A DNA stretch of 33,957 nucleotides from Streptomyces sp. Root1304 (GTDB lineage Bacteria > Actinomycetota > Actinomycetes > Streptomycetales > Streptomycetaceae): positions 156,720-190,676 of the forward strand of contig NZ_LMEP01000005.1 in the NCBI RefSeq assembly GCF_001426405.1, read 5' to 3'. The notes beneath the pieces are model-generated. The model searched no databases. It saw nothing but the letters and a program-made list of their open reading frames with translations, and was not told the origin of the DNA. The position numbers and the translations under genes were made by a program. Position 1 is the stretch's first letter, and each line of letters opens with the position of its first letter. Shown in pieces: positions 1 to 7,605 of the stretch.

Positions 1-766
1 CGTAGGTGTCGATGATGATCTTCCGGCCGGTGAGCCCGGCGTCACCCATCGGGCCGCCGACCTCGAAACGCCCGGTCGGGTTCACCAGCAGCCGGTAGTC
101 GTCGGTGTCGATCTTGATGCCCGACTCCAGGAGGGCCCGGATCTCCGGCTCGACGACGAACTCCCGTATGTCCGGGGCGAGCAGGGAGTCCAGGTCGATG
201 TCGCTCGCGTGCTGGGAGGAGACGACGACCGTGTCCAGACGCGCGGCGCGCTCCCCGTCGTACTCCAGGGTGACCTGCGTCTTGCCGTCCGGGCGGAGGT
301 AGGGGACGCGGCCGTTCCTGCGGACGGCGGTCAGCCGCTGGGAGAGGCCGTGGGCGAGGCGGATCGGCAGCGGCATCAGCTCGGGCGTCTCGTCGGTCGC
401 GTAGCCGAACATCAGGCCCTGGTCGCCGGCGCCGCCGGTGTCCACGCCCTGGGCGATGTCCGGGGACTGGGTGCCGAGGGACACCGAGACGCCGCAGGAG
501 GCGCCGTCGAAGCCCTTCTGGGAGGAGTCGTAGCCGATGTCGAGGATCTTCTCGCGCACCAGCTGGGCGATCGGCGCGTACGCGGTGGTGGTGACCTCGC
601 CGGCCACGTGCACCAGGCCGGTCGTGATCAGGGTCTCGACGGCGACCCGGGAGGCGGGGTCCTCGCGCAGCAGCGCGTCGAGGATCGTGTCGCTGATCTG
701 GTCGGCGATCTTGTCGGGATGGCCCTCGGTCACGGACTCCGAGGTGAACAGACGACGGGACGACAT
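1..766 (-). CDS. metK: S-adenosylmethionine synthetase, partial (C-terminal part beyond the window edge)
   Basis: Makes S-adenosylmethionine from methionine and ATP in the cytoplasm. The 255 visible residues begin [23 protein letters not shown] and carry the MetK signatures EGHPDK near residue 15 and GAGDQG and [13 protein letters not shown] further on. The reading frame leaves the window on the left, so this is a truncated view and not a broken gene. Compared with the usual Streptomyces MetK as I remember it, the stretch between GVDT and GAGDQG is short: the acidic loop of about 14-16 residues (roughly AYENRVEGDEDELDRQ) is missing. That, plus its place at the end of a methyltransferase-containing operon, suggests a cluster-specific paralogue supplying SAM to the O-methyltransferase upstream. 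The paralogue idea is inference, because the rest of the genome is not visible. Confidence 0.95.
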   Translation of the reverse strand, partial: MSSRRLFTSESVTEGHPDKIADQISDTILDALLREDPASRVAVETLITTGLVHVAGEVTTTAYAPIAQLVREKILDIGYDSSQKGFDGASCGVSVSLGTQSPDIAQGVDTGGAGDQGLMFGYATDETPELMPLPIRLAHGLSQRLTAVRRNGRVPYLRPDGKTQVTLEYDGERAARLDTVVVSSQHASDIDLDSLLAPDIREFVVEPEIRALLESGIKIDTDDYRLLVNPTGRFEVGGPMGDAGLTGRKIIIDTY

Positions 767-853
767 GGCGGGGGCCTCTCCTTGCCGGGGTGACGGGCGG
801 GGTCTTGCCGAGGTGGTGGGAAGCGGGGGCGTGCCGAGCCGGTGGGGCGGTCC

Positions 854-895
854 GGGCACCGCGCCGCCCCCTGGGGCGGGGGAGGCGCGGTGCCC
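854..895 (-). terminator. Strong hairpin between the monooxygenase gene and metK
   Basis: GGGCACCGCGCC (854-865) pairs perfectly with GGCGCGGTGCCC (884-895), and the loop can extend the stem through further C/G runs. It lies after the stop of the upstream gene and about 90 bases before the metK start. It probably ends or attenuates the leftward operon, leaving metK with either read-through or its own promoter. Confidence 0.65.
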
Positions 896-933
896 GTGGA
901 GCGTTCGGCCGGTTCTCTCGGTGGAGCGCCCGG

Positions 934-1266
934 TCAGCTCTCCGGGTGGTGGACGGCGAACACCGTGAACGCGTGCGGGTCCGGCTTGCCCAGCGCGGCG
1001 GCCCTGTCCCGGTAGACCTGGACGTCCGGGTCGGCCATGGTCGACTTGATGTCGGCCTTGCTGCGCCACTGCGCGTAGTAGACGAGACGCTTGCCGTCGA
1101 GGCTCGTCATGATGTTGACCGAGATGCAGCCCGGACGGTGCCGGATGAACTTTTCCGCGCCCTCGCTGAGGACCTCGGCCAGCTCCTGCTGCTTCTCGGG
1201 CTCCACTTCGAAGACGTTGATCATCGCGAAGGTGCCGTCGTCGGTGCGGATGACGGTTTCTGACAT
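934..1266 (-). CDS. Antibiotic biosynthesis monooxygenase (ABM) family protein
   Basis: A 110-residue protein with the small ferredoxin-like ABM fold signature (PF03992 type): an N-terminal strand ([11 protein letters not shown]), a helix rich in E/Q/A, then RPGCISVNI and [13 protein letters not shown]. Family members are cofactor-free dimers that oxidise phenols or anthrones to quinones in polyketide and aromatic pathways, although many members have no known reaction. The gene is last in the leftward operon, 37 bases after the DAHP synthase stop, with GAGGAAAGG about 12 bases before the ATG. In this setting it plausibly acts on a hydroxylated aromatic intermediate. The substrate cannot be told from sequence. 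Confidence 0.85.
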   Translation of the reverse strand: MSETVIRTDDGTFAMINVFEVEPEKQQELAEVLSEGAEKFIRHRPGCISVNIMTSLDGKRLVYYAQWRSKADIKSTMADPDVQVYRDRAAALGKPDPHAFTVFAVHHPES

Positions 1267-1303
1267 GGTGTCGAATGCCTTTCCTCGGTGATCCCGGGCG
1301 GGA

Positions 1304-2593
1304 TCAGATCTGTGGGGTCGTCCAGGCGCGGGCCACCTCGACCGCCTGCGGCGGGTTGAGACGGGGGTCGCAGTGGGACGCGGGGGCGGGCCGGCCGTCG
1401 TCGCGGGCGGCCTCGGCGTCGAGTTCGGCCGGGTCTCCCCAGACGCACTCGGCGACGTCGAACGGGGTGGTCTCCAGGTGGAGGCCGGCGGGCGTGCCGC
1501 CGCCCTCGGCCACCACCTCCAGGAAGGCGCGGACCTCCTCGACCACCGTGCGGACCGACCGGACCTTGACGCCGGACGGGGACTTGACGGTGTTGCCGTG
1601 CATCGGGTCGCACAGCCACGCCACCCGGTGCCCCGCCTCGCGCACCGCGGCGACCAGCGGTGGCAGCGCCGCGCGGACGGCCCCCGCGCCCATCCGCGAG
1701 ATCAGGGTGAGCCGGCCGGGCTCGCGCAGCGGGTCGAGCCGGGCGCACAGGGCGATCAGCTCCTCCGGCCGGGTCGTCGGGCCGACCTTGCACGCGACCG
1801 GGTTGGTCACCTGCGCCAGCATCCGGACGTGCGGTCCGTCCGCGTGGCGGGTGCGCTCGCCGATCCAGGGCAGGTGCGTGGAGGCCAGCAGGATGTGGCC
1901 GGCGGCGGTACGGCGCAGCAGGGGCAACTCGTAGTCGAGGACGAGCGCTTCGTGGCTGGTCCACACCGGGGCGCCGGTGGGCAGTGCCCAGTCGCTGGTC
2001 CGCTGGCGCAGATAGGTGACGGCGCGGTGGGCGGCGTGGTAGCACTCCAGCATGCGGCTGGGGTCGGGGCGGCGGGCCTCCTCGGTCGGCTCGGGTCTGT
2101 TCACCAAGTGCCCCCGGTAGACGGGGAGTACCACGCCGTCGACCAGCTCGGTGTTCGCGCTGCGCGGCTTCGCGAACTGGCCGGCGATCCGGCCGATGCG
2201 CACCACCGGCCGGCCGGTGGCCGCCACCATCACTCCGGCCAGGGCGTCGAGCAGTCCCGCCTTGCGCATCACCGCCGACGGCTCGCACTCGGCCGGGTCC
2301 TCGGCGCAGTCACCCGCCTGGATCACCAGGTAGTGGCCGGTGGCGGCCTCGGCGAGCAGGGTCCGCAGCAGGCGGACCTCCTCCCAGGTCACCAGCCCCG
2401 GCAGGCGCGCCAGTTCGGAGCGGACGGCCGCGACGCGGACGGGGTCGTCCCAGTCGGGCTGCTGCTCGGCCGCGCCGAGATCGCGCGGGAAGTCCTCGTC
2501 CAGATCGTCGAGGGCGACCTCGACGGCGTGGGAGTGCAGCGGGTATCCGGTGCCGGGTGTCGACGGCGGATACGGCGATCCGGTGGCCGGCAT
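1304..2593 (-). CDS. Class II 3-deoxy-7-phosphoheptulonate (DAHP) synthase
   Basis: Condenses phosphoenolpyruvate and erythrose 4-phosphate to DAHP, the first step of the shikimate pathway. The 429 residues include AGDCAED (metal-ligand C96), GRIAGQFAKPRS (134-145), ISRMGAG (298-304), DPMHGNT (H332), HLETT (E374) and CDPRLN (D409), so all four expected Mn ligands are present. It is shorter than the roughly 450-460-residue housekeeping enzyme, as seen for cluster-type (PhzC-like) class II enzymes. Loss of allosteric feedback is likely but not shown. The start overlaps the stop of the upstream methyltransferase gene by one base (TGATG), so the two are translationally coupled. Its presence marks an aromatic, shikimate-derived product and increased precursor flow. 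Confidence 0.93.
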   Translation of the reverse strand: MPATGSPYPPSTPGTGYPLHSHAVEVALDDLDEDFPRDLGAAEQQPDWDDPVRVAAVRSELARLPGLVTWEEVRLLRTLLAEAATGHYLVIQAGDCAEDPAECEPSAVMRKAGLLDALAGVMVAATGRPVVRIGRIAGQFAKPRSANTELVDGVVLPVYRGHLVNRPEPTEEARRPDPSRMLECYHAAHRAVTYLRQRTSDWALPTGAPVWTSHEALVLDYELPLLRRTAAGHILLASTHLPWIGERTRHADGPHVRMLAQVTNPVACKVGPTTRPEELIALCARLDPLREPGRLTLISRMGAGAVRAALPPLVAAVREAGHRVAWLCDPMHGNTVKSPSGVKVRSVRTVVEEVRAFLEVVAEGGGTPAGLHLETTPFDVAECVWGDPAELDAEAARDDGRPAPASHCDPRLNPPQAVEVARAWTTPQI

Positions 2594-3285
2594 CAGAACG
2601 GCGACTCGCCGGACGGCAGCCGCCGGGCCAGTGTCAGGCCGTCGGCGACCGGCAGCATGACCAGCTCGACGCGGTCGTCCTTGCGGGCGTACTCGTTGAA
2701 CGCGTGGACCGCGGCGGCCTTCTCGCCGGGGAACTCGTCGACCACCTGACCGCTGAAGAGCGTGTTGTCGACCAGGATCAGCGCGCCGGGGCGCATCCGG
2801 GGGACCAGCTCCTCCCAGTAGTCGATGTAGCCGGGCTTGTCGGCGTCGATGAAGGCGAGATCGAGGTACGGCTCCGAGGGCAGCAGGCGCAGGGTCTCCG
2901 CGGCCGGGCCGATCCGCAGCTCGATGCGGTCGGCGACCCCGTCGCGCTCCCAGAACTCCTGGGCCACCGAGGCCCATTCGGCGTTGACGTCGAAGGTGAC
3001 CAGGGACCCGCCCGGGGGGAGCCCGCGGGCCAGACAGAGCGAGGAGGAGCCGGTGAAGGTGCCGACCTCGACGATCCGGCGGGCGCCGAGGAGCCGGACC
3101 AGGAAGGTCAGCAGGGCGGCCTCCTCGGGGGCGACCACCATGTGGGCCTGGTCGGGGACCGCCGCCCGGGTGCGCTCCGCGAGTTCCATCAGGAGCGGGT
3201 CGGGGGTCATCCGGCCCTGGGTGAGCAGATAGTCGTGCAGTTCGGGGGTGAGGGCGATGTTCCTGAGCGTGTCGTTCCGCAGCAC
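2593..3285 (-). CDS. SAM-dependent O-methyltransferase, catechol/caffeoyl-CoA type
   Basis: Transfers a methyl group from SAM to a hydroxyl, typically one of two vicinal aromatic hydroxyls, in a Mg-dependent reaction. The 230-residue product has the class I methyltransferase motif I VEVGTFTGSS (72-81), the acidic motif FIDADKPGY (145-153) and LVDNTLFSG (171-179), whose Asp/Asn are metal ligands in the PF01596 family. I chose the GTG start at 3283-3285, with GGGAG seven bases upstream; longer readings run into non-conserved Pro/Arg-rich sequence. It is the second gene of the leftward operon, 139 bases after the 275-aa gene and overlapping the DAHP synthase start by one base. A catechol-like substrate would fit the hydroxylases in the cluster. 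Confidence 0.92.
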   Translation of the reverse strand: MLRNDTLRNIALTPELHDYLLTQGRMTPDPLLMELAERTRAAVPDQAHMVVAPEEAALLTFLVRLLGARRIVEVGTFTGSSSLCLARGLPPGGSLVTFDVNAEWASVAQEFWERDGVADRIELRIGPAAETLRLLPSEPYLDLAFIDADKPGYIDYWEELVPRMRPGALILVDNTLFSGQVVDEFPGEKAAAVHAFNEYARKDDRVELVMLPVADGLTLARRLPSGESPF

Positions 3286-3424
3286 GGAGGTACTCCCGGT
3301 GGTCGCAGGGGATGGGGTGCGCAGGAGGGCGGAGGGTGTTCGGGCGGTGCTCCGGCTGATGCGCGGGGCGGTGCTTCGGTGGAAGCGAGTGCCGTACGCG
3401 GGCCGGTCGTTCGGGTGGCCTGTG

Positions 3425-4252
3425 TCAGCCGGTCGTCGGTCTCGCGGTGTCCTGGGCGGCCGCCGGCCAGGCCCGGTAGGCGCGGCGCACCGCCTGCGCC
3501 GAGCGGGGAAGGTCCGCGGTGGCCTCGCGCTGGTCACCGGCGCAGTGCAGTTCGAAGCGGCGCCGGAGCGCGGGGTGCCGTTCGTCGCGGACGAAGTACA
3601 GGACGGTCGATCCGGCGGGGCCCCCCTCGTGCGGGTTGTGGCCGCCGCCCTCCCACAGCAGTCCGGCCTCGTCCTGCCAGGCGGTGACCAGCCGGCGCAG
3701 GACCGGCGCGGAGGGACGGCCGACGACGTACGCGGTGTGGTTCTCGAAGCCGGCCGTGGTCTCGACCGCCTCGATCCGCTCGCCGAACGCCGCGCTGTCG
3801 CGGGGGAAGAGGAAGACCTCGACCGCCGCGTGCCGTCGTCCGTCGGGCAACTCCAGACGCAGCCGGGTGATGTGGATCTCGCACTGTGCGGGGTCGAGCC
3901 CGTGGCGCTCGGCGAGCCGGCCGCGTACGACCGTGCTCGGCACCGTCGGCAGGGGTGCGAGGCCGCGTTCCCGGAGGTGGCGCAGCCCCTCCGCGAGGGT
4001 GGTGGGGAACAGCAGGACGGCGCAGTGGTCGAACACGCACTCCCGCTCGGTCAGTGCCGCCGCCTCGCCGTGCGGGGCGAGCGGCGAGAGAAGGACGGAC
4101 GCCGGTGCGGCGGCGGCGAATCGTGCGTCACGGATCGCCTCGTCCAGGCGGTGCAGGTCGGTCGTGGAGAACGCGCCGTCCACGACCCCGGATATCGCTC
4201 CGGGGGAACGGGATTTGCCGGCGGTGGTGCCTGAGGGGTGAGCGAAGGCCAT
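3425..4252 (-). CDS. Unrecognised 275-aa protein, first gene of the leftward operon
   Basis: I do not recognise this family with confidence. The ATG at 4250-4252 has a perfect AGGAGG six bases upstream, so this looks highly translated. The protein is soluble, with no signal peptide or membrane segment. Repeated strand-like blocks (ECVFDHCAVLLFP, CEIHITRLRLE, AAVEVFLFPRD, FENHTAYVVGRP, GSTVLYFVRDE) contain scattered His and Glu. That pattern is reminiscent of VOC-fold metalloenzymes or of carrier/cyclase-type beta proteins, but no diagnostic triad is certain. A glycine/histidine-rich loop, LLWEGGGHNPHEGG (about 213-226), is distinctive. Being the first gene of an operon with a DAHP synthase and an O-methyltransferase argues for a biosynthetic enzyme. 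Confidence 0.8.
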   Translation of the reverse strand: MAFAHPSGTTAGKSRSPGAISGVVDGAFSTTDLHRLDEAIRDARFAAAAPASVLLSPLAPHGEAAALTERECVFDHCAVLLFPTTLAEGLRHLRERGLAPLPTVPSTVVRGRLAERHGLDPAQCEIHITRLRLELPDGRRHAAVEVFLFPRDSAAFGERIEAVETTAGFENHTAYVVGRPSAPVLRRLVTAWQDEAGLLWEGGGHNPHEGGPAGSTVLYFVRDERHPALRRRFELHCAGDQREATADLPRSAQAVRRAYRAWPAAAQDTARPTTG

Positions 4253-4419
4253 CGATTCCTCCTGCCTCGGGGACGTCGGAATTCTGTGGCGATCTCCGGT
4301 TGCCGGGCAAGGGGGATCCGGTCGGGCCGGGCCGATTTCGGGGTCCCGGACGCCTCTTCCTCGTTCTTCACCCCCTTTGACCAGGGCAAACGCGGCTGTC
4401 CGCCCTTGTCGATGGCCCG

Positions 4420-4436
4420 CATCGGTGCGGCCGATG
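4420..4436. promoter_or_regulatory. LysR-type operator candidate, ATCGG-N5-CCGAT
   Basis: CATCGG-TGCGG-CCGATG is a perfect inverted repeat with six-base arms. It contains T-N11-A (T4422, A4434), the LysR box spacing. The same ATCGG-N5-CCGAT lies upstream of the LysR gene at 7442-7456. Confidence 0.6.
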
Positions 4437-4560
4437 GGTGTCCGTGATGCCTGTGCCGACAGTTCGGGAAACGGAACTCCATATTTCTGTATTGATGTTT
4501 CCCGTCGTTCCCGTGACCGCTGATTCCAGGCCCTCGGGCCATTTCGGCGGACTTTCCCCC

Positions 4561-4597
4561 TTCGGCCCAGCCGATGACCGCCATCGGCGGAGCCGAA
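4561..4597. promoter_or_regulatory. Tandem LysR-type operator pair
   Basis: Two boxes follow each other: TTCGG-CCCAG-CCGAT (4561-4575) and ATCGG-CGGAG-CCGAA (4583-4597). Each shows T-N11-A, and their centres are 22 bases apart, about two helical turns, so both would face the same side of the DNA. Together they also form a larger inverted repeat with 15-base arms carrying two mismatches. The pair is about 190 bases upstream of the ligase start, consistent with recognition and activation sites for a LysR tetramer. Confidence 0.6.
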
Positions 4598-4787
4598 GAG
4601 AGGGGAAGCGGCACCCCGGTAAAGTGCCGAAGAATCGGCTCTATTGCTTTTCTTTATCGCGCTGGACCGCCCCGGCCCCATCAGAATTTCTTATCGGGTC
4701 GTCCTGGACGATCCATGGGTGAGCCGCACAGAATCCGTGTCGCAAGGCAGTGCCAGTTTCGTTCTGCCCGCAATCGGAGGTTTCCTC

Positions 4788-6521
4788 GTGTTCACCGACG
4801 CACTGGAACGAGCCGCCGCACGTCGCCCCCGTCCCGCGATCTGGGACGGCGGCGGATGGCGGACCTGGCGCGACTGTCTGCGCCAGGCGGAACACACCGC
4901 CGGCGCCCTGCACCGGCACGGCCTCACGGCCGGCGACGTCCTCGCGACCCGGCTGCCCAACTCCTGGGAACTGGTGGTGCTCCACGCGGCCACCGCCCGG
5001 CTCGGCATCGTGCTGCTGCCCCTGCATTCCGCTTACGGCCTCCACGAGGCGCAGACCCTGATCGAGCAGTCCTGCGCGGTCGCCCTGGTCACCCGTGCCT
5101 CCCACCGGGGCCACGACCGCCTGGAGGAGACCCGCGCCCTGCGCGAGCGGTGCGCCTCGCTGCGGCACGTGTGGGTGTCCCCGGACGGGGCGGCCGGCGA
5201 CACCGGCGGACTGCCCGAGCTGGCGGAACTCTTCGGGGGAGGGCCCGCCGACAGCGCGGACCCCACCACGGAGCCGTACGACAGCCCCGGCCCGACCGCC
5301 GCCACCCCAGCGGAGCCGTACGACAGCCCCCTCGCCCTACCGCCCCCGCCGAGCGACCCGCGGACCCCGCTGGTGCTGCTCGCCTCCTCCGGGACGACCT
5401 CCCGGCGCCCGAAGCTCTGCGTGCACAGCCACGGCGGGCTCCTCGGCAACGCCGCCGCCGTCGCGGCGGACGGCGCCCTCGGCGCCCATGACACCGTCGT
5501 CTCCGCGAGCCCGCTCAGCCACGCCTTCGGGCTGCTCTCGGTCCATCTCGCGCTGGTCACCGGCGGGGCCGTCGGACTGTTCGACGGCTGGGAGCCCCGG
5601 AGGTTCGCCGAGACCCTGGAGGCGACCGGCGCCACGGCCGCCTTCGCCGTACCGGCCCAGCTCCGCGACCTGCTGTCCCTGATCGAGGAGGACGGGACCG
5701 CCCCCAGGCCCGCCCTGCGCGAGGTGCGGACGGGCGGCGCGCCCGTTCCCCGCGAACTCGCCGAGCGGGTACGGCGGAACCTCGCCTCCCGGATCATCGT
5801 GCAGTGGGGGATGACGGAGGTGGGCGCCGGTACGTACACCCGCCCCGAAGACCCGCCCGAGGCGGCGTTCGGCATCGGCCGGCCGGCCTTCGGATCCCAG
5901 GTGCGGGTGCTCAATTGGGAGGGCGAGCCGGCCGTGCCCGGCGAGACCGGCGAGCTGCAGTTCCGCAGCCCCTACATGTTCTCCGCGTACTACCGGGCGC
6001 CCGAGCAGAGCAGGGACGCCCTCACCGACGACGGCTGGCTGCGCTCCGGCGATCTGGCCGCGCTCGAAGCGGACGGCTCGGTCGTCTACCGGGGCCGCGC
6101 CGACGAACTGATCAACCGGGGAGGGCTCAAGTTCAGCGCGCTGGAGGTGGAGGAACTCCTCGACGACCTGCCGCAGCTCGCCCAGCACGCGGTCATCGGC
6201 CGTCCCGATCCCCGGCTCGGCCAGCGCTCCTGTCTGATCGCCGCCCTGCGGGAGGGCACCCGGCTGACCCTTGAGGAGGTCACCGGTCACCTCGCCGCCA
6301 AGGGGCTGGCCCCGTACAAACTTCCCGAACAGCTGGTCGTCGTCCCACGACTGCCGACGACCGTCACCGGCAAGACGGCCCGCGCCCGTCTGACGGCGAT
6401 CCCGCTGCCACCGCTCCCGGCGCATCCGCCCGGGCGGCGACGGGCGACGGCACCGGCGGCCACGCCATCGGCGCCAGCACCGGCACGCGACGGATCCCAC
6501 GCGCCGGACCCGACACCGTGA
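4788..6521 (+). CDS. Acyl-CoA/AMP ligase of the ANL superfamily, aryl-acid type
   Basis: Activates a carboxylic acid with ATP as an adenylate and usually passes it to CoA or a carrier thiol. The GTG start at 4788-4790 follows GGAGG by seven bases, giving 577 residues. Motifs in order: phosphate-binding loop LLASSGTTSRRPK, the HSHGG region, SPLSHAFGL, VRTGGAPVP, QWGMTEVGAGTYT (the A5-like aromatic/TE motif), GWLRSGDLA, YRGRADELINRGGLK, and the A10-like LPTTVTGKTARARL with its catalytic lysine. Before the P-loop is a Pro-rich insert with two EPYDSP copies, and the last 40 residues are a Pro/Ala/Arg-rich tail outside the fold. Given the DAHP synthase and hydroxylases nearby, a benzoate- or cinnamate-like substrate is plausible but unproven. 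It is monocistronic and convergent with the LysR gene, with 20 bases between the stops. Confidence 0.9.
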   Translation: MFTDALERAAARRPRPAIWDGGGWRTWRDCLRQAEHTAGALHRHGLTAGDVLATRLPNSWELVVLHAATARLGIVLLPLHSAYGLHEAQTLIEQSCAVALVTRASHRGHDRLEETRALRERCASLRHVWVSPDGAAGDTGGLPELAELFGGGPADSADPTTEPYDSPGPTAATPAEPYDSPLALPPPPSDPRTPLVLLASSGTTSRRPKLCVHSHGGLLGNAAAVAADGALGAHDTVVSASPLSHAFGLLSVHLALVTGGAVGLFDGWEPRRFAETLEATGATAAFAVPAQLRDLLSLIEEDGTAPRPALREVRTGGAPVPRELAERVRRNLASRIIVQWGMTEVGAGTYTRPEDPPEAAFGIGRPAFGSQVRVLNWEGEPAVPGETGELQFRSPYMFSAYYRAPEQSRDALTDDGWLRSGDLAALEADGSVVYRGRADELINRGGLKFSALEVEELLDDLPQLAQHAVIGRPDPRLGQRSCLIAALREGTRLTLEEVTGHLAAKGLAPYKLPEQLVVVPRLPTTVTGKTARARLTAIPLPPLPAHPPGRRRATAPAATPSAPAPARDGSHAPDPTP

Positions 6522-6541
6522 GCGGCCCCCGCCGGCCGTCG

Positions 6542-7417
6542 TCAGCCGCCCAGGTGCTTGCGCAGGACGACCTGCAGCCCGTTCAGGTTCGGATTGGCCG
6601 AATTCCGGTCCAGCCACGTCATCGTGACCGAGGTGTGCAGATCCACGTCGTCGACCTCGACGATCGCGACCTCGCCCCGGTCGGCCTGGGCGCGCACCGC
6701 GAGGTACGGAAGGAGCGCGCAGCCCATGCCGGCGGCCACGCACGCGCCCAGCGCGCCGATGCTCGCGACCTCCGCGACCGGCTCCTTGGCGACCCGGCCC
6801 GTGAAGGCGTTGTCGTACATCTCCCGGAAGCCGCAGCCGCGTCCGGTGGCGAGGAAGGGCTCCGCCACGAGCTCCGCGAGGTGGGCCCGGCCGCGCGCGG
6901 CCAGCGGATGGCCGGGGGGCGCGATGACGACCAGCGGCTCCTCGGTCAGCGTCTCGGCCCGCAGCCCGGCGTCCGCCGGCGGATCGCCGAAGGTCAGACA
7001 GATGTCCAGGTCGCCCCGGCGCACCGCCTTGTACAGCTCGCCCCGGTTGTCCTGCGCGATTCGCACCCGGGACTCCGGATACAGCGAGCGGTAGCGCGAG
7101 AGCACCTCGGGCAGGACGTGCAGACAGACCGTCTCCAGCGCCCCGACCGACACGTCGGAGCCGGGCCGGGCCACCGCCCAGCGCGCCTCCTCCAGCAGAC
7201 TGAGGATGCGATCGGTGTACTCCGACAGGGCCACGCCCTGCGGTGTCAGGCGCACCCGGCGCTGGGAGCGGTCGAGCAGCTCGACTCCCAGCTCGCGTTC
7301 CAGCGCCTGGATCTGGTCGCTGACGCTGGACTGGGCGTAGTGAAGTTCCTTGGCGGCCTGGGTGACGCTGAGCGTCCTGGCAACCGTTTCGAACGTCCGG
7401 AGATGGCGTAACTCCAT
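6542..7417 (-). CDS. LysR-family transcriptional regulator (first of two in the cluster)
   Basis: The 291-residue protein has the LysR winged helix-turn-helix at residues 1-60 (MELRHLRTFETVARTLSVTQ, then AKELHYAQSSVSDQIQALE) and a periplasmic-binding-like effector domain from about 90 to the end. The start ATG at 7415-7417 matches the conserved family start; an in-frame ATG 16 codons upstream exists but adds non-family sequence. Codon 3 is TTA (7409-7411), the rare bldA-dependent leucine codon, so translation should be tied to development. The gene is divergent from the exporter, and a perfect ATCGG-N5-CCGAT box lies 25 bases before its start, consistent with autoregulation. The same box recurs in front of the biosynthetic genes, making this the likely pathway activator. 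Confidence 0.93.
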   Translation of the reverse strand: MELRHLRTFETVARTLSVTQAAKELHYAQSSVSDQIQALERELGVELLDRSQRRVRLTPQGVALSEYTDRILSLLEEARWAVARPGSDVSVGALETVCLHVLPEVLSRYRSLYPESRVRIAQDNRGELYKAVRRGDLDICLTFGDPPADAGLRAETLTEEPLVVIAPPGHPLAARGRAHLAELVAEPFLATGRGCGFREMYDNAFTGRVAKEPVAEVASIGALGACVAAGMGCALLPYLAVRAQADRGEVAIVEVDDVDLHTSVTMTWLDRNSANPNLNGLQVVLRKHLGG

Positions 7418-7441
7418 GACTTCGGGCCCCCTCGATGACTG

Positions 7442-7456
7442 ATCGGCTGAGCCGAT
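7442..7456. promoter_or_regulatory. LysR-type operator candidate between regulator and exporter
   Basis: ATCGGC-TGA-GCCGAT is a perfect inverted repeat that reads ATCGG-CTGAG-CCGAT and contains T-N11-A (T7443, A7455). It is centred 32 bases before the LysR start and about 157 bases before the exporter start, the usual place for a LysR autoregulatory site serving a divergent gene. Confidence 0.65.
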
Positions 7457-7605
7457 GCTACCCATAGCTCATTCCCGTCGTCACCAGCGGCAATTCGCCT
7501 TTCCGGTCCGGTTGAATGGTTTCTGACGCCCTCCGGCCCCCGTATCGCCCTTCGTATGCGGCGGCTGTCGAGTGAATCCGAAACACCCGAAACAAAGGAG
7601 AAATC

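Larger units (their letters stand above)
4253..4787. promoter_or_regulatory. 535-base divergent control region of the cluster
   Basis: It separates the leftward operon from the rightward ligase gene. No open frame in it has a credible ribosome site or family. It is visibly richer in A/T than its surroundings between about 4480 and 4700. It holds three LysR-type boxes, listed separately at 4421-4435, 4561-4575 and 4583-4597, and a further half site ATCGG at 4634-4638. The ligase ribosome site is GGAGG at 4776-4780. Promoter -35/-10 elements could not be assigned with confidence. Confidence 0.7.

Noticed and set aside
6195..6209. ATCGG-CCGTC-CCGAT match to the LysR box inside the ligase gene
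   Set aside because: It encodes the conserved VIGRPD and is within coding sequence, so it is better explained by codon use; kept only as a caution on chance matches.
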